The position numbers and the translations under genes were made by a program. From Nocardia terrae (GTDB lineage Bacteria > Actinomycetota > Actinomycetes > Mycobacteriales > Mycobacteriaceae), in NCBI RefSeq assembly GCF_009760405.1, contig NZ_WRPP01000003.1, positions 744,001 through 808,000 of the forward strand: DNA of 64,000 nt. The letters are read 5' to 3'. The notes beneath the pieces are model-generated. The model saw nothing but the letters and a program-made list of their open reading frames with translations, made no database searches and had not been told where the DNA came from. This document shows positions 1 to 8,930 of this stretch, piece by piece. The stretch's first letter is position 1. Each line of letters begins with the position of its first letter.

Positions 1-1290
1 CCCATTGTCGTCGTCACCCTGCTGGCGTCGCTGCTGGGCGTGATGTACCTCGACTATGTCGTCGATCCGGAGCAGAACCTGCACGACTTCCCGATCGCGT
101 TGGTGAATCAGGATGTCGGCGACGATCTGAAGAACGGCGATCAGGTCCAGCACGTCAACTTCGGCGATCAGGTGTCGGAGGGACTGCAGAAGGCGGTGCC
201 GTCGGACAAGATCGATCTGCGGGTGCTGGGCATCAACGAGGCGCAGCTGCAGATGCAGTCGGCACAGGTATACGGCACCATCATCATTCCGAGCGACTTC
301 TCCAAGCGGCTCGGCATTCTCGGCGTCGGCAGCGTGGTGCCCGGCGATATCACCAAGCCGGTGCTGACCCTGCAGACCAATCCGCGCACCGGCGCGTTCG
401 CCACCGCGGTGGTGCAGAAATTCGGCGAGCAGGCCCTCACCCAGGTGAACACCCAGGTCGGTCAGCAGTTGACCGACACGGTGAAGAAGCAACTGGCCCC
501 GCCGCCCGGCGCACCCCCGACCGAACTGTCGGCGGCCACCCGGCTGGTGCTGGCGCAGCCGCTGAACATCGTGGTCGACCAATTCCGGCCGCTGCCGGGC
601 GGTTCCGGCGAGGGGCTGACCGCGTTCTTCTACAGCCTGCTGCTGTTGTTGATCGGCATGGTCGGGGCGATGATCATCCATCAGCTCATCGACTCGGCCC
701 TCGGATTCCTGCCGACCGAGTGGGGTCCGTGGTACGTGCACTATCCGCGCGCGTCGATCTCACGGCTGAAGACGCTGCTCATCAAGTGGTCGGCGGTCAC
801 GGTGATGGCGTGCGCGGTCTCGGGCGCGTACCTGCTCATCGCGAAGATCCTGGGCATGCCGCTGGACAAGCCGCTGCTGCTGTTCCTCTACGGCGCCTTC
901 GTGATCATCGCGGTCGGCTTCACCTGCACGGCGGTGCTGGCCGCGGTCGGCACCTCCGGCCTGATCATCAACATCATCGTCTTCATCATCCTGGGCCTGC
1001 CCTCCTCGGGCGGCACCATCCCGATCGAGGCGACCCCCAAGTACTTCGGCTGGCTGGCCAAGTTCGAGCCCATGCACCAGGTCTTCCTGGGCACCCGCTC
1101 GATCCTCTACTTCAACGGCAACGGGCAGGCGGGCCTGACCCGCGGCCTCTGGATGGCGGTCCTCGGCCTGGCCATCGGCGTCGTCCTCGGCCTGTTCATC
1201 ACCCGCTTCTACGACCGGAAGGGCTTGGAGCGCAAGCCCGTCAACACCGACGCCGGCACCGGCAAGCACGCCAAACCCGCGGACGCCTAG
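1..1290 (+). CDS. YhgE/Pip-like (DUF3533-type) integral membrane protein, 5' end missing
   Basis: The reading frame is open from base 1, so the true start lies upstream; about 429 residues are visible. A first membrane segment is cut by the window edge (it ends near the GVMYLDYV residues). A large extracytoplasmic domain of about 180 residues follows, then five hydrophobic segments in the C-terminal half. One of them holds the small-residue stretch LGLPSSGGTIP. This one-helix, loop, membrane-bundle layout is that of YhgE/Pip and ABC-2-like permeases, which export substrates or anchor surface factors. No ATPase is adjacent. The substrate is unknown. The family call is by architecture and is fairly secure; the function is not. 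Confidence 0.7.
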   Translation, partial: PIVVVTLLASLLGVMYLDYVVDPEQNLHDFPIALVNQDVGDDLKNGDQVQHVNFGDQVSEGLQKAVPSDKIDLRVLGINEAQLQMQSAQVYGTIIIPSDFSKRLGILGVGSVVPGDITKPVLTLQTNPRTGAFATAVVQKFGEQALTQVNTQVGQQLTDTVKKQLAPPPGAPPTELSAATRLVLAQPLNIVVDQFRPLPGGSGEGLTAFFYSLLLLLIGMVGAMIIHQLIDSALGFLPTEWGPWYVHYPRASISRLKTLLIKWSAVTVMACAVSGAYLLIAKILGMPLDKPLLLFLYGAFVIIAVGFTCTAVLAAVGTSGLIINIIVFIILGLPSSGGTIPIEATPKYFGWLAKFEPMHQVFLGTRSILYFNGNGQAGLTRGLWMAVLGLAIGVVLGLFITRFYDRKGLERKPVNTDAGTGKHAKPADA

Positions 1291-1315
1291 CGCACGGCCG
1301 CACGACCGGCAGAGC

Positions 1316-1702
1316 TCACAGCGGCACCACCGGCAGCCAGCGCGCGACCTCGCCCGCTCGGCTGCCGGACGCGTTCAACGCCCCGGATTCCACCGCGTCG
1401 TCGAACCCCAGCAGCCCGGTCGCCAGCAATAACCAAGTCCGCGCATCGGTTTCGACCACATTCGGCGGCGTACCCCGCGTATGCCGGGGCCCCTCGATGC
1501 ACTGCACCGCCACGAACGGCGGCACCCGCACCTCCACCGAATGCCCGGGCGCATCCGCCGCCATCGCCCGCGCGGTCCCTCGCACCGCCGCCGCGATCTC
1601 GGTGCGTGCGGGTTTCGACACGCTCTCGTCCCGCAGCCACTCCCCCACCGCGGCCACCGCCGCCCGCACCTCCGCCGGATCCACCGCACCTCGTCGCGCC
1701 AT
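1316..1702 (-). CDS. Small sterol-carrier-family protein (Rv0807-like)
   Basis: A 128-residue soluble protein starting with MARRGAVDPAEV and containing a PPFVAVQCIEGP segment. It has no signal peptide or membrane segment. Size, sequence feel and position close to purine genes match the mycobacterial conserved protein Rv0807, which is annotated as sterol carrier family. SCP2-type folds bind lipids, but no activity can be read from the sequence. It is convergent with the YhgE-like gene (25 bp apart) and separated from the next upstream gene by 368 bp, so it probably has its own promoter. The assignment rests on recalled similarity. Confidence 0.6.
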   Translation of the reverse strand: MARRGAVDPAEVRAAVAAVGEWLRDESVSKPARTEIAAAVRGTARAMAADAPGHSVEVRVPPFVAVQCIEGPRHTRGTPPNVVETDARTWLLLATGLLGFDDAVESGALNASGSRAGEVARWLPVVPL

Positions 1703-1837
1703 GCCGCAGACGCTACCTCCGCCCGCCGACGGCGCGGGCCCGCACTCCAGTGGACGTCGTGCGCCTCTTCGCGCCGGGCGGACTCAGCCGGAGCGGTCAC
1801 GGTGATCGGAATCGCACAGTCGAACGCCGAGCCGACA

Positions 1838-1921
1838 CCGGTGGAGCGGTCCGGTCGTCTATCCGGATCGGCCGTGCGACAGCCGGTTCGACGACCGGCC
1901 GGCCCGACCGCTCTCCACCGG
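1838..1921. repeat. Structured intergenic segment with nested inverted repeats
   Basis: The 368 bp between the sterol-carrier-like gene and the CPBP gene hold no credible coding sequence. Within it, CCGGTGGAGCGGTC (from 1838) is the reverse complement, apart from one bulged base, of GACCGCTCTCCACCGG (1906-1921). The enclosed bases contain a further GCCGGT/ACCGGC dyad. On the minus strand this lies about 150-230 bp downstream of the CPBP gene and 136 bp upstream of the next start. It may be a terminator or a leader structure. Confidence 0.4.
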
Positions 1922-2070
1922 CGGCATCGGCCGTCGCCGATCGGTCAGCCGACAAGGTCGGGCTCGCGGCGACGAGGCGGCGCGCTTTCGCCCCGGAATC
2001 CACACTGCTCGCTATGAATCCCGGCCAAAAGCATGCTGGAAAGGCCGCTGTGCGCCGTGAAGGCTGGGGC

Positions 2071-2742
2071 CTAAACGCTCGGGCGGGGAAGGCTGGGTGC
2101 CGGAACGCCCGGGCGGCGTGCGAGTCGCGGGGCGAGCGCGCCGCCCGCGTTCAGAGCCAGGTGCAGCAACGCGGGAGCGGTGGCGCTGCCGGTGTGCCGG
2201 CGCAGCCGGTCGAACAGCAGTCCCGCACCGGTGGTGAGGGCGACCGTCGCCGCAATGGGGTCGGCGGCGGCGCGAGCCGGTTGGATATGAGAGAGGCCGA
2301 AAACCAATGCGCCGAGGGAGGTTCCGAGGCGGCCCGCGGTGCGTTCCAGCAGCGGGGTCAGGGTGGAGCGGTAGATGAGTTCCTCGGTGAGGACGGTGCC
2401 GCCGGGGATGTGCAGGGCGGTCCATTCGACGGTGTGGACGGCCGGACCGCGGTCGTCGAGACCGGCCAGGTGGCGGCGGGTCGCCGGAATGGCCAGGGCC
2501 GCCGCGTATCCGGAAAGGACCAGCCCGGCCGCGATCGCTCCGGCACGCGCTCCGCGCTGTGAGAGCCAGTTCGGCGTACCTCGGAACGCGACGGTGTACG
2601 CGGCGGCGAAGGCGGTGTTGGCGGCGGTGCGGCCGCGGATGTCGAGGTCGAGCGCCGGTAGCACGCGGTTGCTCCACAGCAGTGGGAGCGCCACAGCGGT
2701 AAGGGGTTCGGGGCGCAGTAGCGCGCGAGCGGTGGTCAGCAC
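2071..2742 (-). CDS. CPBP family intramembrane metalloprotease
   Basis: A 223-residue multi-pass membrane protein. It carries the family signatures in order: EELIYR (the EExxxR motif), a histidine in GLSHIQPA, and a late HLALN motif, which together supply the metal ligands and catalytic glutamate of CPBP (Abi/Rce1-type) proteases. I chose the GTG at 2742, two bases after the TAG of the upstream hydrolase gene, because the longer reading frame would run 288 bp back into that gene in another frame. Coupling to the membrane hydrolase suggests a shared membrane role; the substrate is unknown. The family is also used for bacteriocin self-immunity. Confidence 0.8.
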   Translation of the reverse strand: MLTTARALLRPEPLTAVALPLLWSNRVLPALDLDIRGRTAANTAFAAAYTVAFRGTPNWLSQRGARAGAIAAGLVLSGYAAALAIPATRRHLAGLDDRGPAVHTVEWTALHIPGGTVLTEELIYRSTLTPLLERTAGRLGTSLGALVFGLSHIQPARAAADPIAATVALTTGAGLLFDRLRRHTGSATAPALLHLALNAGGALAPRLARRPGVPAPSLPRPSV

Positions 2743-2744
2743 CG

Positions 2745-4547
2745 CTACTTCACCGCCCGCTCGTAGGCTTCCGCGAGTTCGATCTGGGTGCGGATGCGTT
2801 CGGACTCGTCCTGGTCCCAGTCGGGCGGTGCGGCGATGGCGGCCCAGCCGTCGAGGACCAGGGAGCCGTAACGGTGGCCGTGGCCGTCGCTCACCCCCTG
2901 GGCATTGGTGAGGTCGGCGACGACCTGCCAGAAGGTCACGAAGGGCCACCAGCGCATCTGGGGTGAGACGTCCGCGCCGCGCGGCTCGGACAGCCAATCC
3001 GGTTGGGAGAAGATCAGATCCGAGGACCACCAGACGATGGGGTCGGACGGGTGCTGCAGGTAGGCGATGCGGGGTTTGCGCCAGTCGGGTGAGGGCTTGT
3101 TCAAATCGGCTGCGGTGGCGGCGAATCGGACCACCAGGCCGTCGGCGTAGATGGGATCCACCTCACGGGTGCCGGGGTCGCGGCGCTGAACGAACTGCTG
3201 CCACAGGCGATTCGAGTTGGGTGGGCCCACCCACAGCGCGCCGTCCACCTTGGAGCGCAGGTCGGCGAGGCCGTCGAAGGCGGATTCGGAGCCCTGCGAG
3301 CCCAGCGATTCGCCGTACACCAGCAGTTTCGGCCGATGCTCGGGCGGCCGTCGCAGCCAGTGCGCGTAGACGGCGTCGAACATCTTCCTGCCGTTGATCG
3401 CCACCTTCTGCCGGTCCGCGAGGAACGAGAGCACGCTGGGCAGATACGAATACTGCGACGCCACGATGGCGGTGTCGCCGCCCCACATGTATTCGAGGGC
3501 GGCCGCGGCCTCTCCGTTCACCCAGCCGGTGCCGGTGGTGGTGGCCACCACCAGCACCTTGCGGTCGAAGGCCCCGGTGCGCTCGAGTTCGGCGACGGCC
3601 AGGTCCTCCTCGGTGGTGTCCTTGCCCGCCGACTGCAGGCCCACGTACACCCGGATCGGTTCGCGCGCGGGCCTTCCCGTGGCGGCGCTGATCAGCATGG
3701 GGTCGGGTCCGTGCGAGACGAACCAGCGGCCCTCCGAGCCCAGCGTCTCCCATCTGGCCAGCGAGGCCGGGCTGCCCGAACGCTCGGGTTTGGTGGGCTG
3801 CACGGCGTATTCGGTCATCTTGTCGTTGCGCACGCTGAAGGCGGAGTTGGCGACCGCGAAGAACGCGCGGGTGGCGACACCGTTGAACAGCGTCACGATG
3901 AGCACGGTCAGCAGCAGCGCCCCGGTGGCCGGCGCGAGCGCGGGCGGCACCTTGACCCACCGGCTGAGCAGCCGGGCCAGCAGGCGCACGGCCGACCGCA
4001 GCGTGCGGTACACCGCCACGACGAGCGCGCCGACCGCGAAACTCAGCCCGCCCGTGCGCAAGTAGGCGGCCCGGGTGGTGCCCTCCATGTCCATGAGGGT
4101 GGTGATCTCGCGCTGCCAGTCGGCGGAGAGCACCAGCATGCGCGCGGCCACCAGGACGCAGGCGACCACCAGGACGACCTTCATCAGATACCGCGCCCAC
4201 TCCGGCGGGGTGGCGATCCTGATGCGCGGCCGAATCCATTTGCGGAACAACCACTGCAGCACACAGCCCACGCCATACCCGATGGCGGCGTTGATACCGG
4301 AGATCAGACCTTGGAACAGCCAGTCGCGCGGCACCAGCGACGGCGTCACCGACCAGGCGAAGAAGATGGTGGCCACCACCAGCCCGGTGTGATTGAGATC
4401 GATGATCTCCTCGGCCCGCCGCGCGACCACCGCGACCTTGCGACCCCACCCGCGCCGGAACGACTTCCGATACTCCACCACCGCACGCGCGTAGAGCACG
4501 GTGCCGCGCGTGCGCAACCGTGTCCGGGTGTCGACGGGGTCCGGCAC
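2745..4547 (-). CDS. Membrane-anchored alpha/beta hydrolase (DUF2319 type)
   Basis: A 600-residue protein with two halves. Residues about 55-230 contain four or five membrane segments (for example around residues 56-72, 123-141, 166-181 and 208-225). Residues about 290-600 form a soluble alpha/beta-hydrolase domain whose nucleophile elbow GESLG puts the likely catalytic serine at residue 414. Proteins of this design are common in mycolic-acid actinobacteria and are annotated as alpha/beta-hydrolase family membrane proteins; an esterase or lipase role in the envelope is the usual guess. The gene is the first of a two-gene unit with the CPBP protease. Confidence 0.75.
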   Translation of the reverse strand: MPDPVDTRTRLRTRGTVLYARAVVEYRKSFRRGWGRKVAVVARRAEEIIDLNHTGLVVATIFFAWSVTPSLVPRDWLFQGLISGINAAIGYGVGCVLQWLFRKWIRPRIRIATPPEWARYLMKVVLVVACVLVAARMLVLSADWQREITTLMDMEGTTRAAYLRTGGLSFAVGALVVAVYRTLRSAVRLLARLLSRWVKVPPALAPATGALLLTVLIVTLFNGVATRAFFAVANSAFSVRNDKMTEYAVQPTKPERSGSPASLARWETLGSEGRWFVSHGPDPMLISAATGRPAREPIRVYVGLQSAGKDTTEEDLAVAELERTGAFDRKVLVVATTTGTGWVNGEAAAALEYMWGGDTAIVASQYSYLPSVLSFLADRQKVAINGRKMFDAVYAHWLRRPPEHRPKLLVYGESLGSQGSESAFDGLADLRSKVDGALWVGPPNSNRLWQQFVQRRDPGTREVDPIYADGLVVRFAATAADLNKPSPDWRKPRIAYLQHPSDPIVWWSSDLIFSQPDWLSEPRGADVSPQMRWWPFVTFWQVVADLTNAQGVSDGHGHRYGSLVLDGWAAIAAPPDWDQDESERIRTQIELAEAYERAVK

Positions 4548-4639
4548 CCGTCAAGTATGGACGCAACCGGCTGGAATCCGGGGACCTCGGCCTGTGAGAC
4601 GGACCATCGCGACGGCGTGTCGGCACTACCTAGGCCGCT

Positions 4640-4655
4640 CGAGTAGTAGTACTCG
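4640..4655. promoter_or_regulatory. Small palindrome between divergent genes
   Basis: CGAGTA-GTAG-TACTCG is a perfect 6-bp inverted repeat in the 144-bp gap between the divergent hydrolase (start 4547) and yiaA-like (start 4692) genes, 37 bp before the latter. It could be an operator. No partner regulator is adjacent, so this is only a candidate. Confidence 0.25.
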
Positions 4656-4691
4656 GTCGATCATGGCCTGCCGCTGACAGAGTCACACACC

Positions 4692-4979
4692 ATGAGCACG
4701 CCAAGCGCACAGACCAAGAGCACCACCGCGTTTCTGGCTCAGGCCACGATCGCCTTCGGAATCAGCTTCGCCGCCTTGATCCTCGGCATCGCCTACCTGC
4801 CCCTCGACATCTGGCAGCGCGGATTCCTGTTGATGGCAATGCTGTTCCTGGTGAGCAGCACCTTCACTCTCGCGAAAGTCATTCGCGATCAGCACGAATC
4901 CTCGAAGGTCACCCACCGCATCGACGAAGCCCGCATGGAAAAGCTGATGGCCGAACACGATCCGTTCAAGATCAACTGA
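4692..4979 (+). CDS. YiaA/YiaB family inner membrane protein
   Basis: A 95-residue protein with two hydrophobic helices (about residues 14-36 and 43-63) separated by a short PLDIWQRG loop. The C-terminal tail is charged and probably cytoplasmic. This two-helix arrangement is the YiaA/YiaB domain; the biochemical role of the family is not known. The gene stands alone, divergent from the membrane hydrolase and convergent with purL, with a strong hairpin just after its stop codon. Confidence 0.75.
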   Translation: MSTPSAQTKSTTAFLAQATIAFGISFAALILGIAYLPLDIWQRGFLLMAMLFLVSSTFTLAKVIRDQHESSKVTHRIDEARMEKLMAEHDPFKIN

Positions 4980-4999
4980 GCTGTCCCCACCGGGACGAC

Positions 5000-5036
5000 G
5001 AGAGCCCGCCGGAACGAGGGGAACCGGCGGGCTCTC
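5000..5036. terminator. Bidirectional terminator between yiaA-like gene and purL
   Basis: A perfect 13-bp stem (GAGAGCCCGCCGG against CCGGCGGGCTCTC) with an 11-nt loop lies in the 88-bp convergent gap. There is no long T run on either side, as is usual in high-GC actinobacteria. It can serve both flanking genes. Confidence 0.8.
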
Positions 5037-5067
5037 ACTATGTCCACGGCCTGTCGGCCGAAGTGGT

Positions 5068-7362
5068 TCAGTGCTCGAAGGCCCCGAACAGGGCGGGCAG
5101 CGTGGCCTCGTGGGCGGCGCGCAGATCGTCCAGCTTCACGCTGAACTGCCCCTGCACCTCGACCGCGTCCGAGCCGTCGTCGACCACGCCGATGCGCACC
5201 CACGGCAGGCCGCGGGCATCGCACATCTTGGTGAAGCGGGTCTCCTCCGAGCGCGGCACCGCCACCAGCACGCGGCCCGCCGACTCCGAGAACAGGGTGA
5301 CGAACGGGTCCGCGCCCTCGGGAAGGATGATGCGGCAGGCGGTTTCGCCGGCCAGCGCGGCCTCCACCACGGTCTGGATCAGACCGCCTTCGGAGACGTC
5401 GTGGGCCGCGGAGATCATGCCGTCGCGCGAACCCGAGACCAGGATCTCCGAGATGAGCTGCTCGCGAGCCAGATCCACCTTGGGCGGCAGGCCGCCCAGG
5501 TGGTCGTGCTCGACCTGCGCCCAGATGGAGCCGTCCAGCTCGTCGCGGGTCTCGCCGAGCAGGATGAGGGTCTCGCCCGGCTCGGTGCCCAGGCCGGTCG
5601 GGATGCGGCGGTGCACATCGTCGATGACGCCCAGCACGCCGACGACCGGCGTCGGCAGGATGGCGGTCTGGCCGGTCTGGTTGTAGAAGGACACATTGCC
5701 GCCGGTGACCGGAATGCCCAGTGCCGCACAGCCGTCCGCGAGGCCGCGCACGGCCTGCTGGAACTGCCACATGACGCCCGGGTCCTCCGGCGAACCGAAG
5801 TTGAGGCAGTTGGTGACGGCCTTCGGGACCGCGCCGGTGACGGCGACATTGCGGAACGCCTCGGCCAGCGCGAGCTGCGCGCCGGTGTAGGGGTCCAGCT
5901 TGGTGTAGCGGCCCGAGGCGTCGGTGGCCAGCGCGATGCCGCGGCCGGTCTCCTCGTCGATGCGGATGACACCGGCGTCGGCGTTCTCGGCCAGCACGGT
6001 GTTGCCGCGCACGTAGCGGTCGTACTGCTCGGTGATCCACTTGCGCGAGCACAGCTGCGGGCTGGCCAGCATCTTCAGCAGGGTGTCGCGCAGTTCGTCG
6101 CCGGTCTTCGGCCGGTTCAGGCGGGAGGCCGAATCCGCGTTCAGCGCATCCTGATCCGCGGGGCGCTGCACCGGGCGCTCGTAGACCGGGCCCTGGTGGG
6201 CGACGGTGCGCGGCGGCACGTCCACCACGGTCTCGCCGTGCCAGGTGATGATCAGGTGCTCGCCGTCGGTGACCTCACCGATGACGGTGGCGGTGACGTC
6301 CCACTTCTTGCAGACGGCCATGAAGGCGTCCACGTTCTCGGGGGTGACGACCGCGCACATGCGCTCCTGCGACTCGCTCGAAAGGATCTCGGCGGGAGTC
6401 ATATTGGCGGCGCGCAGCGGCACCTGGTCGAGCTCGATGTACATGCCGCCGTCACCGGCCGCCGCGAGTTCGGAGGTGGCGCAGGACAGTCCGGCGCCGC
6501 CGAGGTCCTGGATACCCACCACCAGTCCGGCGTGGTACAGCTCGAGACAGCACTCGATCAGGACCTTCTCGGCGAACGGGTCGCCGACCTGGACGCTGGG
6601 GAGCTTCTTACGGCCGGAACCGGATTCGTCGCCGGAGAAGGTGTCCGAGGCCAGCACGGACACGCCGCCGATGCCGTCGAGGCCGGTGCGCGCGCCGAAC
6701 AGGATGATCTTGTTGCCCTGGCCGGAGGCGAAGGCCAGGTGCAGGTCCTCGACCCGCATGACGCCCGCGCACAGCGCGTTGACGAGCGGGTTGCCCTGGT
6801 AGGACGGGTCGAAAACGGTCTCGCCGCCGACATTCGGCAGGCCCAGCGAGTTGCCGTAGCCGCCGACGCCGCGCACCACGCCGTCGACCACGCGCCGGGT
6901 GTCCGGGTGGTCGGCCGCGCCGAAGCGCAGCTGGTCCATGACCGCGATCGGGCGCGCGCCCATGGCCATGATGTCGCGGACGATGCCGCCGACGCCGGTG
7001 GCCGCGCCCTGGTAGGGCTCCACGTAGGAGGGGTGGTTGTGCGATTCGACCTTGAAGGTCACCGCCCAGCCGTCGCCGATGTCCACCACACCCGCGTTCT
7101 CGCCGATGCCCGCGAGCATGGACTTCTTCATCTCCTCGGTGGTGGTCTCACCGAAGTAGCGCAGGTGCACCTTGGAGGACTTGTAGGAGCAGTGCTCCGA
7201 CCACATCACCGAGTACATGGCGAGCTCGGCGTCCGTGGGCCGACGCCCGAGGATCTCCTTGATCCGGGCGTACTCGTCGTCCTTGAGGCCGAGTTCCTTG
7301 TAGGGCTGCGGGTGGTCCGAGGTGGCCGCGGCGTTGCTGACCGTGTCGACGTGGCTGGTCAC
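5068..7362 (-). CDS. purL: Phosphoribosylformylglycinamidine synthase subunit PurL
   Basis: A 764-residue protein of the small-PurL type that works with separate PurQ and PurS subunits. It converts formylglycinamide ribonucleotide, ATP and glutamine-derived ammonia to the amidine in step 4 of purine synthesis. Family landmarks are visible: MWSEHCSYKSSK near residue 48, the VESHNHPS metal/ATP segment, and the glycine-rich TGVGGIVRDI and GGVSVLASD motifs. The GTG start at 7362 has an AAAGGA element upstream and gives the usual N-terminal length. Partner genes purQ and purS lie 4.5 kb away on the same strand, as in mycobacteria. Confidence 0.97.
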   Translation of the reverse strand: MTSHVDTVSNAAATSDHPQPYKELGLKDDEYARIKEILGRRPTDAELAMYSVMWSEHCSYKSSKVHLRYFGETTTEEMKKSMLAGIGENAGVVDIGDGWAVTFKVESHNHPSYVEPYQGAATGVGGIVRDIMAMGARPIAVMDQLRFGAADHPDTRRVVDGVVRGVGGYGNSLGLPNVGGETVFDPSYQGNPLVNALCAGVMRVEDLHLAFASGQGNKIILFGARTGLDGIGGVSVLASDTFSGDESGSGRKKLPSVQVGDPFAEKVLIECCLELYHAGLVVGIQDLGGAGLSCATSELAAAGDGGMYIELDQVPLRAANMTPAEILSSESQERMCAVVTPENVDAFMAVCKKWDVTATVIGEVTDGEHLIITWHGETVVDVPPRTVAHQGPVYERPVQRPADQDALNADSASRLNRPKTGDELRDTLLKMLASPQLCSRKWITEQYDRYVRGNTVLAENADAGVIRIDEETGRGIALATDASGRYTKLDPYTGAQLALAEAFRNVAVTGAVPKAVTNCLNFGSPEDPGVMWQFQQAVRGLADGCAALGIPVTGGNVSFYNQTGQTAILPTPVVGVLGVIDDVHRRIPTGLGTEPGETLILLGETRDELDGSIWAQVEHDHLGGLPPKVDLAREQLISEILVSGSRDGMISAAHDVSEGGLIQTVVEAALAGETACRIILPEGADPFVTLFSESAGRVLVAVPRSEETRFTKMCDARGLPWVRIGVVDDGSDAVEVQGQFSVKLDDLRAAHEATLPALFGAFEH

Positions 7363-7509
7363 GGGAATACCAGAGTCCTTTCGGCCGGGCAGGTCGAGAG
7401 CGATTGCCGGCGTTGCTGGAAGTCGGCGAGATATACGATGCGAGTCTAATTGCCTGCGATTTCAACCCTTTACCCCGCCCTTCGGTGTGGTAGAGGCCAC
7501 TGGCCTCGT

Positions 7510-7576
7510 ATGCCAAGGCGACAACTGATTTGTCGCCGCCCGGGGTAACTCCCTGGGTACGGCCGAAATGGTTTCG
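7510..7576 (+). repeat. Dispersed 67-bp intergenic element, copy A
   Basis: Aligned without gaps to 33981-34047, 54 of 67 positions match by hand count. Identical cores are GCGACAACTGAT and CCGGGGTAACTCCC. Copy A contains a perfect hairpin at 7517-7537 (GGCGACAA, loop CTGAT, TTGTCGCC). It sits in the 311-bp gap between divergent purL and the GT87 gene, about 150 bp from purL and 97 bp from the other start. The rest of that gap must hold both promoters; I recognise no other site there. Confidence 0.8.
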
Positions 7577-7673
7577 GATCCTCGCCGTCTGCCGCATGCA
7601 CGGCGCGACACGGCACCCGACCGGGCGCTGATGTCGCGGGGAGGCGGGGGAGCGTACCCGCTACTCTGAGCCG

Positions 7674-8930
7674 GTGAACGATCGATCCGGGGTCGCGGAT
7701 CCGACCGAGAAAGCTGGGACCATGCCCGCCGGGCTGACCAAGCAACAACGGAAATTGCTGTTGCTCTCGGTCGCCCTGTTCGCGGTGTCGGCGGTGATCA
7801 GCCTGCTGACCAAGTGGCACGGGTACATCGATCTACAGGTGTATCGCAATGGCGCGCGAGCCTGGCTGGACGGCAAGGACATCTACGGTCCGATGCCGCC
7901 GGTCTACGGAATCGGGCTGCCGTTCACGTATCCGCCGCTGGCCGTGCTGTTCTTCGCGCCCCTGGCGATCATGCCGCTGGCCGTCGCCGAGTGGGCGGTG
8001 CTGCTGGTGTCCATCGCGTCGCTCGGGGTGACGCTGTGGCTGGTGCTGGATCGGCTGCGGCCGAGCCTGGCCTGGCAGACCAAGCTCGCGCTGGTCATCG
8101 GCGCGGTGGCGGTGACCCAGCACCTGGAGCCGATCCGCGAGACCTACGGGTTCGGGCAGATCAACCTGGTGCTGATGGCGGCGGTGGCGCTGGATTGCCT
8201 GGCGCGCAAGACCTTCTGGCCGCGCGGCATGCTGATCGGCATCGCGGTGTCGGTGAAGCTGACACCCGGCGGCTATCTGCTCTACTTCCTGCTGCGCAAG
8301 GACTGGAAGGGCGCGATCACCCTGGTCGGGTCGGCCATCGGCGCGGTGGCGGTGGGTTTCGCGCTGTTCCCGCACGATTCGCCGCAGTACTGGTTCCACA
8401 CCCTCGCCGACACCGGCCGGATCGGGCCGCCCTGGTACGCGGGCAACCAGTCCATCAAGGGTTTCGTGTTCCGCCTGGGCTATTCGACCGAGATGTCCAC
8501 GCTGCTGTGGCTGGTGCTGTCGGTGATCGCCGTCGGCCTGGCCGCGCTGTGGATGAAGCGGCTGCTGGACGAGGGCGCGGACGCGGCCGCCCTGATGGTG
8601 AATGCCGCTGCGGTACTGCTGGTTTCCCCGGTCTCCTGGTCGCATCACTGGGTCTGGATCGCGCCCGCGCTGCTGGTGGCCGCCGACGCCGTCGCCCGCG
8701 GCCGCCGCAACCCGTGGTTCCTGGGCGCGGTCGGCCTGGCCGTGGTCATGTTCGCCATCGGCCCGATGTGGCTGCTCCCCCACAACAGCGACCGCGAACT
8801 CGACTGGACCTGGTGGCAACAGCTCATCGGCAACAGCTACGTGCTGTTCACCTTCGCCATCTTCGTGGTCGCCGCGGTGAGCTACCGGCCCCACCCGAGG
8901 CCGGTAGCGGACGCACCGATCAGCGCGTGA
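7674..8930 (+). CDS. GT87-family polyprenyl-phosphate-dependent mannosyltransferase
   Basis: A 418-residue protein with about ten membrane helices. It has the GT-C fold features of glycosyltransferase family 87: a loop carrying aspartate after helix 1 (GYIDLQVYRNGA), the LPFTYPPLA segment, FGQINLVLM, and a late VSWSHHWVW motif. Family members in this lineage (PimE and the Rv2181-type enzymes) move mannose from polyprenyl-phosphate-mannose to phosphatidylinositol mannosides or lipoarabinomannan outside the membrane. Which linkage this one makes cannot be told. The GTG at 7674 gives a short charged N-terminus before helix 1. The gene overlaps the convergent aminopeptidase by 11 bp. Confidence 0.8.
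   Translation: MNDRSGVADPTEKAGTMPAGLTKQQRKLLLLSVALFAVSAVISLLTKWHGYIDLQVYRNGARAWLDGKDIYGPMPPVYGIGLPFTYPPLAVLFFAPLAIMPLAVAEWAVLLVSIASLGVTLWLVLDRLRPSLAWQTKLALVIGAVAVTQHLEPIRETYGFGQINLVLMAAVALDCLARKTFWPRGMLIGIAVSVKLTPGGYLLYFLLRKDWKGAITLVGSAIGAVAVGFALFPHDSPQYWFHTLADTGRIGPPWYAGNQSIKGFVFRLGYSTEMSTLLWLVLSVIAVGLAALWMKRLLDEGADAAALMVNAAAVLLVSPVSWSHHWVWIAPALLVAADAVARGRRNPWFLGAVGLAVVMFAIGPMWLLPHNSDRELDWTWWQQLIGNSYVLFTFAIFVVAAVSYRPHPRPVADAPISA

Noticed and set aside
1797..2003. 68-codon minus-strand frame in the gap before the CPBP gene
   Set aside because: Overlaps the inverted repeats, has no ribosome site or recognisable sequence, and low-complexity Arg/Ala content.
5071..7449. 792-codon open frame on the plus strand
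   Set aside because: Antisense to purL over its whole length with His/Asp/Arg/Val-rich composition; a high-GC shadow frame.
7510..7576. Riboswitch upstream of purL or the GT87 gene
   Set aside because: Copy B has no downstream gene on the same strand within range, and no known aptamer core is visible.
7148..7597. 149-codon minus-strand frame overlapping the purL start
   Set aside because: Its start lies in the 67-bp element and its remainder is the wrong frame of purL. A similar peptide appears in a frame across copy B, which is explained by the DNA repeat.
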